Assembly: GCA_024228935.1 (NCBI GenBank)
Contig: JAAESX010000347.1
Span: 24,921 to 88,920, forward strand
DNA: 64,000 bases
Origin: Pseudomonadota bacterium
GTDB lineage: Bacteria; Myxococcota_A; UBA796; CAJQPC01
Direction: 5' to 3'
This document shows, one piece after another, positions 34,060 to 42,515 of the stretch. Within the stretch, counting starts at the first letter, position 1. Each line of letters begins with the position of its first letter. The position numbers were made by a program, and so were the translations under genes. Below the pieces are notes generated by a model that searched no databases, was not told the DNA's origin, and was given only the letters and a program-made list of their open reading frames with translations.

Positions 34060-34860
34060 ATGTCTTGGACCCTTCTCGCTCTCACGCTGACCGCATGCGG
34101 CCCGCAGCCGGCCTCGGTGACCATCCAGGGGCTCGACCAGGCACCGAAGGAAGGCGACCGGATCGAGCTCTCGGCACAGGTCCTGGACGGCGCCGGCGCC
34201 GAGCTGGCCGACCAGGAGATCGCATGGGCCGTGACGCCGACCGAGGCGGCGCAGCTCGACGGACAGACGCTGGTGGTGAGCGCGGAAGGCCCGCTGTCCG
34301 TCACGGCGAGCGTCGGAGAGGTCTTGAGCACCGTGGACGTCGTGGTCCAGGCTGCGATCGTCGGCGAGTACGAGCGCGAGACGTATCCACTGAAGGGTAT
34401 GCGGCTGCGTATCGGTGATCGCGGCGGCGACCTGGTCGCGGAGATCACGCGCCCGCCGAACGACGACGACGAGGCCCGCGCCTGGAGCAACGAACGGCGC
34501 GTTGCGGCGCTGGATGCGAAGCAGAAGAAGGCCCTCGATCGGAACAGGACGCTGCAGGACTACGTCGCCGCCCTGGACACCAAGAGCGTTCGCTGCAACG
34601 CCGAGTACTTCGCGGTCGGGCTCCACAAGCTCCGCGACTTCAAGCGGGTCGGGGACACGGAGTGGGAGGCGCAGTCCCTGGGGTCGGGTGAAGTCGAGGT
34701 CAAGCCGGACGTGGAGGCGTGCGAGAAGGCCGAGATGTCCTTCGACAGCACCATGGTCATCTCGCTGCAGCCCGACGGTTCGCTCGAGATCCGTGACATC
34801 GCGAGCGCGGACGAGTCCACAGGAGCGCGCCAACGCTGGGTCGCCGTCGAGTCGCCGTAG
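34060..34860 (+). CDS. Lipoprotein with an Ig-like N-terminal domain
   Basis: A 266-residue protein. The ATG at 34060 gives MSWTLLALTLTACGP, a lipoprotein leader with the Cys at 13. It is followed by an invasin/Ig-like (BIG-2 type) domain with ELSAQVLDGAGAELADQEIAWAV and PLSVTASVGEVLSTVDV, residues ~15-95. The C-terminal half has no recognised family and contains two Cys (VRCNAEYF, EACEKAEM). AGGAG lies about 11 bases before the ATG. It lies between the LytM-like gene and a terminator-like hairpin. Confidence 0.74.
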   Translation: MSWTLLALTLTACGPQPASVTIQGLDQAPKEGDRIELSAQVLDGAGAELADQEIAWAVTPTEAAQLDGQTLVVSAEGPLSVTASVGEVLSTVDVVVQAAIVGEYERETYPLKGMRLRIGDRGGDLVAEITRPPNDDDEARAWSNERRVAALDAKQKKALDRNRTLQDYVAALDTKSVRCNAEYFAVGLHKLRDFKRVGDTEWEAQSLGSGEVEVKPDVEACEKAEMSFDSTMVISLQPDGSLEIRDIASADESTGARQRWVAVESP

Positions 34861-34876
34861 GCTGCGCACGGCCCGG

Positions 34877-34902
34877 CCGTCCGGGGAGCCACCCCCGGAC
34901 GG
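34877..34902. terminator. Bidirectional hairpin terminator between convergent genes
   Basis: CCGTCCGGGG at 34877-34886 is the exact reverse complement of CCCCGGACGG at 34893-34902, a 10-bp stem with a 6-base loop. It sits between the plus-strand stop at 34860 and the minus-strand stop at 34911. No U-run follows, so intrinsic termination is plausible but not certain. Confidence 0.6.
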
Positions 34903-34910
34903 CGGGCGGA

Positions 34911-36740
34911 CTACCAGCTCCCGCCGCTGGGCCCACCGTAGGCGCCGATGTCGCTGACCGAGCCGTCCACATCCAGGATCTCGGGGTCTCCCGCGTCGAT
35001 GAGAGCGGACCCGCTCGCCAGCTCCAGGGTGTCCTGGTCGGCATGCCCGGGGTCCACCTCGAGCGTCGTCAGGCCCAGGCTCTCGCCGTAGCCGTCGGCG
35101 AACAGGGGGCCGTCGCCGCTCTGGAACACGTTGCCGTGGTCCCAGGAGAAGATCCCGCTGTCCGGCTCGTCCAGCCCGTACGCTGCGTAGACGACGGGGC
35201 CGTTCACCACGTCGCCGAAGCTGTTCGTGGACACGTTCGTGTTGGTGAACGCCATGTCGGCTCGCCAGTCGCCGTGCGCGAACCCGCCGTCCGTCGACTG
35301 GAAGTCGAAGTCGTTGTACGACATGTCGACGTTGGTGACCTGGATCTCGCCGCTGTACCCGTACAGGAACCCGCCGGCCATGTAGACGCCGTCGGCGAAC
35401 CCGTTGTTCGCCATCACCACGTTCTCGATTCGGGTGCTGCCGTCGCCGGTGTAGAACCCGGCGCCGTAGACGTACAGAGGCACGCCCGAGAAGCTGTTGT
35501 TCGAGAAGTCGACATTCCGCACGGTAACGTCGCTGTTCCCGTAGCCCTCGATGTACCCGATCCCGCCGTAGACCTGGCCGTAGCTGTAGTCGAACGTGAT
35601 GTCGTTGTTCCGGAACGCCAGGTTCTCGAAGGTCTGCTCGTTGCCGTAGCTGTAGCTGTTGACCAGCGCGCCGCTGAAGCTGTAGTGGCTGGCGAAGGTG
35701 TTGTCGTGCACGTCGACGTTGCGCATCGTGAGGTCGCTTCCCTCGGCGTAGACCACGCCCCAGAAGTTGCCGGTCAGGTCGCTGTCGTGCACCTCGAGCC
35801 CGTCGACGTCGAGCGTCCCGTACTGCACATACGCCAGCAGCGCGCCCACGGAGCTGTATTCATAGGTGCTCGTCGTCTTCACGCCGGTGAGCTCGACGTC
35901 GCGGGCCACGACCTCGCCGCCGTAGTTGCTGTACACGACCATCCCGTAGCAGGACGACGACGCGCAGCTCAGACCGTCGACGAGGATGTCGTCGAGCAGG
36001 ACCGAGGAGCCGTAGCTGGAGTACAGGACGCCGCCGTAGCTGCCGTTCGTGCCGAGGGACGACAGGGTCATGTCGATGAGGCCCAGGTGGTGCTCGTCGT
36101 CGTAGTGGGCGAACAGCCAGCTGCCGCCGCCGGACAGCTCGACGTCACCCGAGCCTTCGAACGTGATGCTCTTCTCCAGCTCGATGTTCGCTTCGTAGTA
36201 CTCGCCGGGCGAGACACAGATGTGGTCGCCGTCGGCCGCGGACTCTGTCGCGTCCGAGAACGAACCGAAGTCGGCCGGGATCCAGCCGTCGAAGTCGATC
36301 TGGCCGTCGCAGTCGTTGTCGATCCCGTCACGACCTCGGGGGTTCCGGGCGACAGGGTGCCGTCGCCGTCGTCGCAGTCCGTGCTGACGTCGACGTACCC
36401 CTCGGGCGCTTCACAGGCGTCCACCGTGTCCTCGAGCGAGCCGTCGCCGTCGCCGTCGCCATAGAACACCAGCGCGTCACTGGCGCCGTTGTCGATAGAT
36501 CCGTCACAGTCGTCGTCCAGCCCGTTGCAGAGCTCCTCGCCGCCGGGGAAGGTCAGGCTATCTGCATCGTCGCAGTCGTACGCGTTGTCGACGTACCCCT
36601 GGGCGGCGTCGCACGCGTCCAGCGGAAAGTCAGCGCCGCCGAAGCCGTCGCCGTCGAAGTCCAGGTACCAGGTACCAGGCCTCCGCACAGTCTTCCGAGG
36701 AGTCGCCGTTGCAGGCGAAGAGCGCGAGGATCATGAGCAT
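34911..36740 (-). pseudogene. Asp-rich-repeat plus beta-helix surface lipoprotein, frameshifted twice
   Basis: From the ATG at 36740, preceded by GGGAGAA, the protein starts MLMILALFACNGDSSEDC with a short lipoprotein leader. Two myxobacterial-type metal-binding repeats follow (YLDFDGDGFGG; CNGLDDDCDGSIDNGAS; CDGIDNDCDG after repair), then a parallel beta-helix of about 400 residues (right-handed, many N/D/S-rich turns such as NNSFSGVPLYVYGAGFY and GYIEGYGNSDVTVRNVD), ending DVDGSVSDIGAYGGPSGGSW. Two lesions break it: a 7-bp tandem duplication (aggtacc at 36663-36676) and a 1-base deletion at 36331/36332, where inserting a T completes the CDGIDNDCDG motif. Together they are net in frame. Uninterrupted parts are 34911-36071 and 36068-36688. 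Confidence 0.72.
36663..36676. repeat. 7-bp tandem duplication causing a frameshift
   Basis: The unit aggtacc is present twice in a row. One copy would give EAWYLDFDGDGFGG in frame in the beta-helix lipoprotein gene. It is probably a recent slippage event. Confidence 0.72.
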
Positions 36741-36768
36741 GTGTGTTCTCCCAGGTTCAGGTCAGGCC

Positions 36769-37035
36769 TCAGGTGGTCTGCTTGCCAGACCAGTCGAGGT
36801 CGTCGACGATGCCGCTGCAGTCGTCGTCCAGGCCGTTGTCGACCTCGTCCCCACCAGGAAACGTCAGGCTGTCCGTGTCGTCGCAGTCCAGGTCGTTGGC
36901 GACGAAGCCGGCCGGAGCCACGCAGGCCTCGACCGCCATCTCACCGCCGTAGCCGTCGTCGTCGAAGTCCAGGTACCAGAGGTCCTGGCAGTCGGGGGTC
37001 GAGGCGCAGGCGAGGAGTGCGAGGAGTGCGAACAT
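36769..37035 (-). CDS. Short Asp-rich metal-binding lipoprotein, paralogue of the N-terminus of the neighbouring gene
   Basis: An 88-residue protein with the leader MFALLALLAC and then a single Asp-rich repeat pair: CQDLWYLDFDDDGYGGEMAV, and DCDDTDSLTFPGGDEVDNGLDDDC. The first ~75 residues match the start of the frameshifted beta-helix protein downstream on the same strand (YLDFDGDGFGG, CDDADSLTFPGGEE, NGLDDDC), so it looks like a duplicated N-terminal module. The gap between the two is 28 bases. It probably binds calcium in the outer envelope; a role is not known. Confidence 0.72.
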   Translation of the reverse strand: MFALLALLACASTPDCQDLWYLDFDDDGYGGEMAVEACVAPAGFVANDLDCDDTDSLTFPGGDEVDNGLDDDCSGIVDDLDWSGKQTT

Positions 37036-37091
37036 GCCGTCTCCGAGTGGTTCACCTGGACATCAAGGGTGTCCGTGCGCATGAGTTTCCG

Positions 37092-37970
37092 ATGCGACTC
37101 CAAGACACCGGCTGGACCCCGCCCCAGCACACCGACATCCCGCTGCGCGAACAGGCCGACTGGACAGCTCCCATCGGGCGGATCGCCGCCGAGCTGGGCC
37201 TGCAGCCGGGCGTGATGTTTCCGACGGGATCCGATGTCGTCTAGGGCGACGGCCAGACGGTCATCAAGCTCAGCCGCCCGCGCTGGGCGGCCGAGATCGA
37301 GGCCGAGGCCCGCATGCTCCGACGGGTCGAGCTGTCGGTTCAGACCCCCGAGGTCCTGGCCACCGGCACCGTCGAGGGGTGGCCCTTCGTCGTGATGACG
37401 CACGTCCCCGGGGTCGCCATCGCCGACGTCTGGCCTGGGCTCGGGCGAGCGGACCGCGACCGGGTGGCTGCCCAGATCGGCGAGCTGGTCCGCGAGCTCC
37501 ATGCGCTGCCTGTCGACCCGGACCCCGAGTGGGGCCCGTGGATCGCGAAGCTCGAGGCGAGCGCACCAGGGCGCCACGAGGGGCCGGCCCACTTGATCGA
37601 GGAGATCCCGAGCTTCCTGGCGGAGACCCCACCGCTACCGCAGGTCCTGCTCCACACCGAGATCTACGACCAGCACGTCCTGGTCGACCCGGACAGCCTG
37701 GACGTCGTCTCGCTCATCGACTTCGCGGACGGCCGCGTCGGAGACCCCCGCTACGAGCTGCCGGCGCTGGTCGAGCTGTTGTTCCGCGAGGACCGAACGG
37801 CGCTACGGCACGCGCTGGACGCCACGGGCATCGACCTGGGCCCGAGGCCTGCCGAGGAGCTCCTGCGGTGGAGCCTCCGGCATCAGTTCGGTCAGCTCTC
37901 CCGCTGGCTGGCGTTCGTCGACGAGACGCCTCAGTGCATGGGGCACCTGGCCTCGTCGGTCGTGGGCTGA
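37092..37970 (+). pseudogene. Aminoglycoside phosphotransferase-family kinase with an in-frame TAG
   Basis: The reading frame from the ATG at 37092 (MRLQDTGWTPPQHTDIPLR) runs to a TAG at 37242-37244, then goes on without a frame change: GDGQTVIKLSRPRWAAEIEAE, VMTHVPGVAIADVWPG, then the kinase loop VLLHTEIYDQHVLVDPD and SLIDFADGRVGDPRYEL. The position of the stop (after SDVV, before GDG) would fit TGG mutated to TAG. The Brenner-like active site reads LLHTEIYDQHVL, with Thr-Glu where APH enzymes have Gly-Asp; DFADGRVGDPRYE keeps the metal-binding Asp. Substrate unknown. The intact part is 37314-37970. Its last 40 bases overlap the P450 gene tail to tail. Confidence 0.66.
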
Positions 37971-39175
37971 GGCGTCCGGCCGACCCGCGGCTCGAACACC
38001 ACGGGCAAGCTGGTCTGGCTGCGGACGAACGAGGAACGCGCGCGCACACCGGGCTCGTCGGCGAGCTTCATGTCCGGTAGGCGCCGCAGGAGCGCCTGGA
38101 CGGCCAGACGTGTGTCGAGCCGCGCCAGCGAGGCCCCCAGGCAGTAGTGCTTGCCGATGCCGAAGCTCAGGCTCGGGCGGTCCGGGTTGCGCTTCACGTC
38201 GAACCGATGGGGCTCCCCGAACACGCGGGGGTCGCGGTTCGCCGCCGGGTACAGCATCAGGATCTCGTCGCCCTTCTTCAGCGACTTGCCGTGCCACTCG
38301 AAGTCCTGCGTGAGCGTCCGCCGCATCCGCACGAAGGGGCAGGAGTAGCGAATCATCTCCTCGATGGCGGCCGTGATGGCCTCCTCGTCGTCGACGCGCT
38401 CAGCCAGCCAGGCCATCTGGTCCGGATGCTCCATCAGGGCTTGCATGCCCATCGAGATCGCCGAGCGGGTGGTCTCGCTCCCGCCGACCAGCAGCAGGCT
38501 GTGCTCGAAGACCAGCTTGTCCTCGGTCAGGCGCTCGCCGTCGAGCTCGGCCTTCAGCCACAGGCTCAACAGGTCCTCGCCGGGGTTGGCCTTCTTCTCG
38601 GCCAGCAGCTCCTCGTGGAACTCAGTGAAGTCGGCGAAGGCCTCGACGACCTCCTCGGTCACGGCGTCGGGGCCGCTGCCGCCCTGGACGTAGGTGTCGG
38701 TCCAGTCCAGGACCTGGTCGACCTTGTCCTCGGGGTAGCCGAGCATGTCCGCGATGATGCGAAACGGCATGGGCCGGGAGAAGTCCTTCACCAGGTCGGC
38801 GTGGCCCTTCTGCTCGAAGCGGTCGATGAGCTGCTCGCAGACCTCGCGGATGCGAGGCTCCATCTCGGCGATTCGGCGGGGGCTGAACCCCTTGGAGACC
38901 AGCCCGCGCTGGCAGGTGTGGGCCTTGCCGTCGAGGTTGATCATCGCCTCGTCCGGCCAGATGTCCATGCCGAGCTTGGGAATGACTCCTTCGCCGCTGC
39001 AGAAGATATCGGTCCGACGCGACACGAACACCAGGTCGTCGTAGCGGGCGACCGCCCACAGCTCGTTGATCTCGTCCCAGAACAGGGGCTCGTCGTCCTG
39101 CATCCAGGCGTAGAACTCCCAGGGGTCGTCGGTGTGGAAGTCCAGGTCGAGGAGATCGACGTTCTCGTAGCTCAT
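37931..39175 (-). CDS. Cytochrome P450 of the steroid/sterol cluster
   Basis: A 414-residue soluble class I bacterial P450. The I-helix shows LLVGGSETTRSAI (AGxxT class), the K-helix EEMIRY (ExxR), and the heme loop FGIGKHYCLGASLAR with the proximal Cys near 345. It is the last gene of a six-gene operon with a 4-base overlap to the globin gene upstream. In actinobacteria, CYP125, CYP124 and CYP142 oxidise the cholesterol side chain or rings. The closest role here is steroid hydroxylation, but the exact substrate cannot be read from the sequence. A ferredoxin is not adjacent. Confidence 0.88.
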   Translation of the reverse strand: MSYENVDLLDLDFHTDDPWEFYAWMQDDEPLFWDEINELWAVARYDDLVFVSRRTDIFCSGEGVIPKLGMDIWPDEAMINLDGKAHTCQRGLVSKGFSPRRIAEMEPRIREVCEQLIDRFEQKGHADLVKDFSRPMPFRIIADMLGYPEDKVDQVLDWTDTYVQGGSGPDAVTEEVVEAFADFTEFHEELLAEKKANPGEDLLSLWLKAELDGERLTEDKLVFEHSLLLVGGSETTRSAISMGMQALMEHPDQMAWLAERVDDEEAITAAIEEMIRYSCPFVRMRRTLTQDFEWHGKSLKKGDEILMLYPAANRDPRVFGEPHRFDVKRNPDRPSLSFGIGKHYCLGASLARLDTRLAVQALLRRLPDMKLADEPGVRARSSFVRSQTSLPVVFEPRVGRTPQPTTDEARCPMH

Positions 39176-39579
39176 GCTGTGTCCTCGTCTGTGATGGATC
39201 CCTGGGCCGCTGCCGAACAGACGGCGTCCAGTCGGGTGGTCCAGATGGCGGCGAGCTCGGGCGTCCAGTTGGCCCCCGAGGTCGTGCGCAGCGCGTCGTA
39301 CAGGGCGTCTCGGACCCAGTCGTACATCTGCGGTGTGATGTCCCAGTCCGTGCGGTGTCGGTGCCCAAGGGTGTTGAGCTCGTCCTGCACCCAGGGCTCG
39401 TCGATGTCGATGACCGAGCTCAGGATCTGCATCAACATCTGCTTGCGAGCTGCGCGCGAGGCCACACCGAACAGAGGCTTGGTCTCGGGGTGCAGCTCGA
39501 AGAGGCGTCCGTAGAAGGCCTCGCCCAGGGCGGGGAGCTCGCCGTCGAGGAACACGAGGTGGTCACGCAGCGCGGTCAT
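39172..39579 (-). CDS. Globin-like protein in the oxygenase operon
   Basis: A 135-residue single-domain globin-type protein (MTALRDHLVFLDGELPALGEAFYGRLF; HPETKPLFGVASRAARKQMLMQ; TLGHRHRTDWDITPQMYDWV). The His in LGHRH near residue 92 is the likely proximal heme ligand, and Phe/Tyr positions of the E/F helices fit bacterial globins. Its start overlaps the dioxygenase stop by 4 bases and its stop overlaps the P450 start by 4. An oxygen-handling or nitric-oxide-protection role beside four oxygenases is a reasonable inference. Confidence 0.8.
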   Translation of the reverse strand: MTALRDHLVFLDGELPALGEAFYGRLFELHPETKPLFGVASRAARKQMLMQILSSVIDIDEPWVQDELNTLGHRHRTDWDITPQMYDWVRDALYDALRTTSGANWTPELAAIWTTRLDAVCSAAAQGSITDEDTA

Positions 39580-40376
39580 GCCGACTCCAGGTGGTGGTGG
39601 CCCCAGACGGCGACGCGGTCGTGGGTCTTCGGGGTCCAGTCGTCGTCCACCACGAGGCCGCCCTGGCCGATCTCGAGCTGGAAGCCCGACGGCGTCTTCA
39701 CGTAGAAACTGAGGACGTGGTCGTTCGGGTGGCGACCCAGGGTGGTGGCGAGGATCCCGGCCCGGCGCGCGCGGTCGAGGACCCGGCCCAGGTCATCGAA
39801 GTCGGCGAGCTGCAGCATCAGGTGGTGGAGGCGCTTCTGCTGGGGGCCGCCCAGCGCCAGGCTGTGGTGACGCGGGTTCAGGTGCAGGAACGCGAGGTCG
39901 AGCTCGTGCGGCCCGAGCTGGGCGACGATGCGGTCGGTGAGCTCGAACCCGAGGCGTCGGTAGAACGCCTCGCCCTCGGCCCGGGTCGGCGTGCTGAGCA
40001 CCAGGTGGCCCAGGCCCAGCTCGCCAGCGACCCACGGGTAGCGGTTGAGCGCGTGGGATGAGACGCGACTCGGTCCCTGCACCAGCTCGGTGGGCGTGCC
40101 GAACGCGTCGATCAGCACCAGACGCTCGACGCCTCGCTCCCGAGCCAGGTCGGGTCGCTCGACGCCCAGACCCTCGGGGACCGGTAGCTCCCAGCCCACG
40201 AAGGCCAGGTCATCGGCTGGGCCTTCACGGATCTCGATGCGGAACGCGCGGTCGTCCAGCCGCAGCCGGAAGCCCCCTTCGTAGGGGATGGCGGTCAGGC
40301 CGAGGACGCGCTCGGCCAGCTCGCGCCAGGCGGCGACGTCCCGCACCTCGAACCCGACGTAGGCCAGCTGACTCAC
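39576..40376 (-). CDS. Extradiol ring-cleavage dioxygenase of the BphC/HsaC type
   Basis: A 266-residue type I extradiol dioxygenase (two VOC domains), GTG start overlapping the stop of the HsaA-like gene. The Fe ligands are His124 (LGLGHLVLS), His185 (RLHHLMLQ) and Glu235 (FQLEIG); active-site residues in NPRHHSLAL (His170/171), His216 and Tyr225 (LSFYVKTPSG) correspond to those of BphC. HsaC opens the ring of 3,4-dihydroxy-secosteroids in steroid degradation, and BphC acts on biphenyl diols. It is ~30 residues shorter than typical. With HsaA upstream and KshA-class Rieske genes, the steroid reading is favoured. Confidence 0.87.
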   Translation of the reverse strand: MSQLAYVGFEVRDVAAWRELAERVLGLTAIPYEGGFRLRLDDRAFRIEIREGPADDLAFVGWELPVPEGLGVERPDLARERGVERLVLIDAFGTPTELVQGPSRVSSHALNRYPWVAGELGLGHLVLSTPTRAEGEAFYRRLGFELTDRIVAQLGPHELDLAFLHLNPRHHSLALGGPQQKRLHHLMLQLADFDDLGRVLDRARRAGILATTLGRHPNDHVLSFYVKTPSGFQLEIGQGGLVVDDDWTPKTHDRVAVWGHHHLESA

Positions 40377-41545
40377 AGGAACAGGTCCGTGTTCTCGAGG
40401 CCCAGAAGTACGCTGCCCAGGTTCCGGCCGGGCCCCTCGGGCTTGTTGGCGAAGTGGGCCCGGATGGCGTGGGCGTCCTGGAAGAACCGCTGGATCTCGG
40501 CGTCGAGGAACAGCGAGCGGCCACCGCTGGCGGTGAAGAGCCCGTCGATGGCCTGGGTGCACCGGTTCACGGCCCGAGCACTCTCGTACCGGAACTGGAC
40601 GCGGCGCTCGAGCGGGATGGGCTCGTCGCGGTCGATGTGGTCGAGCAGCTCGTCGAACGAGCGGTGCAGGACCAGCTTCACCTCGTCCAGGGTCGCGCGG
40701 GCCTCGGCGCAGGCCATCTGGGCCACCGGGTCCGCCGCCACGCGCTTGCCGGTGCTGGCGGCCAGCTTCTTGCGGCCGACGTCGAGGTACGCCTCGAGCG
40801 CTCCCTCGAGGCAGCCGATGACGGACGTCGAGACGCTGCGCACGAAGATCTGTCCGAAGGGGAGACGGTACAGCGGGGCGGTGTGCCCGCCAGGGTTCTT
40901 CGTGGTGAAGCCGTCGATGAGCTTGTGGGTGCGGTGCTCGGGCACGAAGGCGCCCTCGACCACGATGTCGTTGCTTCCGGTGCCGACCAGCCCGGCGACC
41001 TGCCAGGTGTCCTCGACCACCCAGTCCGTGCGGGGGACCAGGAATGTCCGCATCTGGGGAGACTCGCCGTCGCTCCGAGGAGGGACGAGCCCACCCAGGA
41101 ACACCCAGCCGCAGTGGTCGCAGCCGCTCGAGAACGACCAGCGTCCGGAGATGCGGTAGCCGCCCTCGACCCGCTCGACCTTCCCGGTGGGGGCGTACGA
41201 GCTGCTGATGAGCGCGCGCTCGTCGGCGTCCCAGACATCCGCCTGCGCCTGGGGCTCGAACAGCGCGAGCTGCCAGGCGTGCACGGCCAGGACCGACATC
41301 ACCCAGGCGGTGGACGGGCAGCCCGCCGCCAGCGCGATCTGGACCTCGTAGAACGTGTGTGGGTCGGCCTGGAGCCCTCCTCGGGCCGTCGGCTGCAGCA
41401 TGCGGAAGAAGCCGGCCTCGTGCAGGTCCTCGATGGTCTCGTCCGGAACGCGTCGGAGCGAGCGGGTCAGCGGGACGCGCTCGCGCAGGGCGACCGCCAG
41501 GGCCCGAGCGCGGGCGACGAGATCCGAGCTCCCGTGGTCAAGCAC
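40373..41545 (-). CDS. Flavin-dependent monooxygenase of the HsaA type (acyl-CoA dehydrogenase fold)
   Basis: A 390-residue protein, GTG start overlapping the Rieske stop by 8 bases. Despite the acyl-CoA dehydrogenase fold, it shows HsaA features: GRWSFSSGCDHCGWVFLGG, GLVGTGSNDIVVEGAFVPEH, and a C-terminal helix bundle ending LGLENTDLFL. HsaA, with its flavin reductase HsaB, hydroxylates 3-hydroxy-9,10-secoandrostatriene-dione before HsaC cleavage; no hsaB is in the operon, so reduced flavin must come from elsewhere. Aromatic monooxygenases of other pathways share the fold, but the context supports steroid catabolism. Confidence 0.85.
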   Translation of the reverse strand: MLDHGSSDLVARARALAVALRERVPLTRSLRRVPDETIEDLHEAGFFRMLQPTARGGLQADPHTFYEVQIALAAGCPSTAWVMSVLAVHAWQLALFEPQAQADVWDADERALISSSYAPTGKVERVEGGYRISGRWSFSSGCDHCGWVFLGGLVPPRSDGESPQMRTFLVPRTDWVVEDTWQVAGLVGTGSNDIVVEGAFVPEHRTHKLIDGFTTKNPGGHTAPLYRLPFGQIFVRSVSTSVIGCLEGALEAYLDVGRKKLAASTGKRVAADPVAQMACAEARATLDEVKLVLHRSFDELLDHIDRDEPIPLERRVQFRYESARAVNRCTQAIDGLFTASGGRSLFLDAEIQRFFQDAHAIRAHFANKPEGPGRNLGSVLLGLENTDLFL

Positions 41546-42515
41546 GACGGGCCTCCAGGGCCGCGACGCGCTCGGAGTCCGGCTGGTAGAACTCCTGGTA
41601 CCACTGGCGCAGCTTCATCAGCGGGCCATCGCCGGCACACAGGATGGGCCGCTCGCGGAAGCTCAAGTTCTCCCAGATGGCGATGTCCTGGAAGAAGCCC
41701 TCGCGCATGTTCTCGACGTACTTCTGTGCGATGAGTTCGGTCTTCGCGACGTCGTCGGTCTCCTGGATCAGCACGCCGAACCGCAGCAGCAGTCGGTCCT
41801 CGTCGATGGGCGTGTGGCAGTTCACCAGCCGCGCTTGAAGGAACCCCTTCCAGTCGGTCAGCTGCCAGGCGGGTCCGTGGTAGGTCGCTTCCAGGCTGTA
41901 GTGGTCGTGACCGCCCCCGATGGGGTAGGCGGTGCCGCTGTTGATCTGTGTCGCTTTGTGTGCATCGAACACGTTCTCGATGGTCGAGACGTCGGTTCCG
42001 TGCACGGGCATGAAGTGGCCGACGTCGACCACGTTCTCCACGATCTCGCGGGGATGGGTCTTCACCTCGAGCTCGCCATGCGACCAGGCGGTCCAGCCCG
42101 GGGCCCCGAACTCGGGCATGTCGGGGATCTGCCAGCTGGGCGGGTCCTTGGCGCGGTCGTACCAGACGAACACGAACCCGTTCTTCTCGACCAGGGGCCA
42201 GCAGGCGACCTTGGCCTTCTTCGGGATCTTGTCCGCGTAGGGGATCTCGACACAGTCTCCGGTCGGGCCGAACTCCCAGGCGTGGAACGGACACACGACA
42301 CGGTCGCCGCGGACCTTACCGCCATGTCCCAGATGCGCCCCCATGTGGGGGCAGTGGGCGTCGAGCATCACGGGCTCGCCGGACTCGCTGCGGAACAGGA
42401 CCAGGTCCTGGCCGAAGAACCGGACCGGCCTGGCCTCGCCCGGCGCCAACTGGTCGCTGAAACAGGCGACGAACCAGCCGCTCGCGAACCCGGGGGTCTT
42501 CAGGGACGAGCTCAT
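41538..42515 (-). CDS. Rieske-type oxygenase, KshA/DAF-36-like, second copy
   Basis: A 325-residue Rieske non-heme iron oxygenase; ATG 42515 overlaps the upstream stop (ATGA). The [2Fe-2S] ligands are Cys55, His57, Cys75 and His78 (CPHMGAHLGHGG...CPFHAW). The mononuclear iron site lies in ENVVDVGHFMPVHG (Asp/His/His). The segment ECVEIPYADK-type (here GDCVEIPYADKIPKKAKVA) is typical of the steroid 9-alpha-hydroxylase (KshA) and cholesterol 7-desaturase (DAF-36/Neverland) group. It is a paralogue of the next gene upstream. It hydroxylates or desaturates a steroid nucleus if this is right; the reductase partner (KshB) is not in the operon. Confidence 0.86.
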   Translation of the reverse strand: MSSSLKTPGFASGWFVACFSDQLAPGEARPVRFFGQDLVLFRSESGEPVMLDAHCPHMGAHLGHGGKVRGDRVVCPFHAWEFGPTGDCVEIPYADKIPKKAKVACWPLVEKNGFVFVWYDRAKDPPSWQIPDMPEFGAPGWTAWSHGELEVKTHPREIVENVVDVGHFMPVHGTDVSTIENVFDAHKATQINSGTAYPIGGGHDHYSLEATYHGPAWQLTDWKGFLQARLVNCHTPIDEDRLLLRFGVLIQETDDVAKTELIAQKYVENMREGFFQDIAIWENLSFRERPILCAGDGPLMKLRQWYQEFYQPDSERVAALEARRA

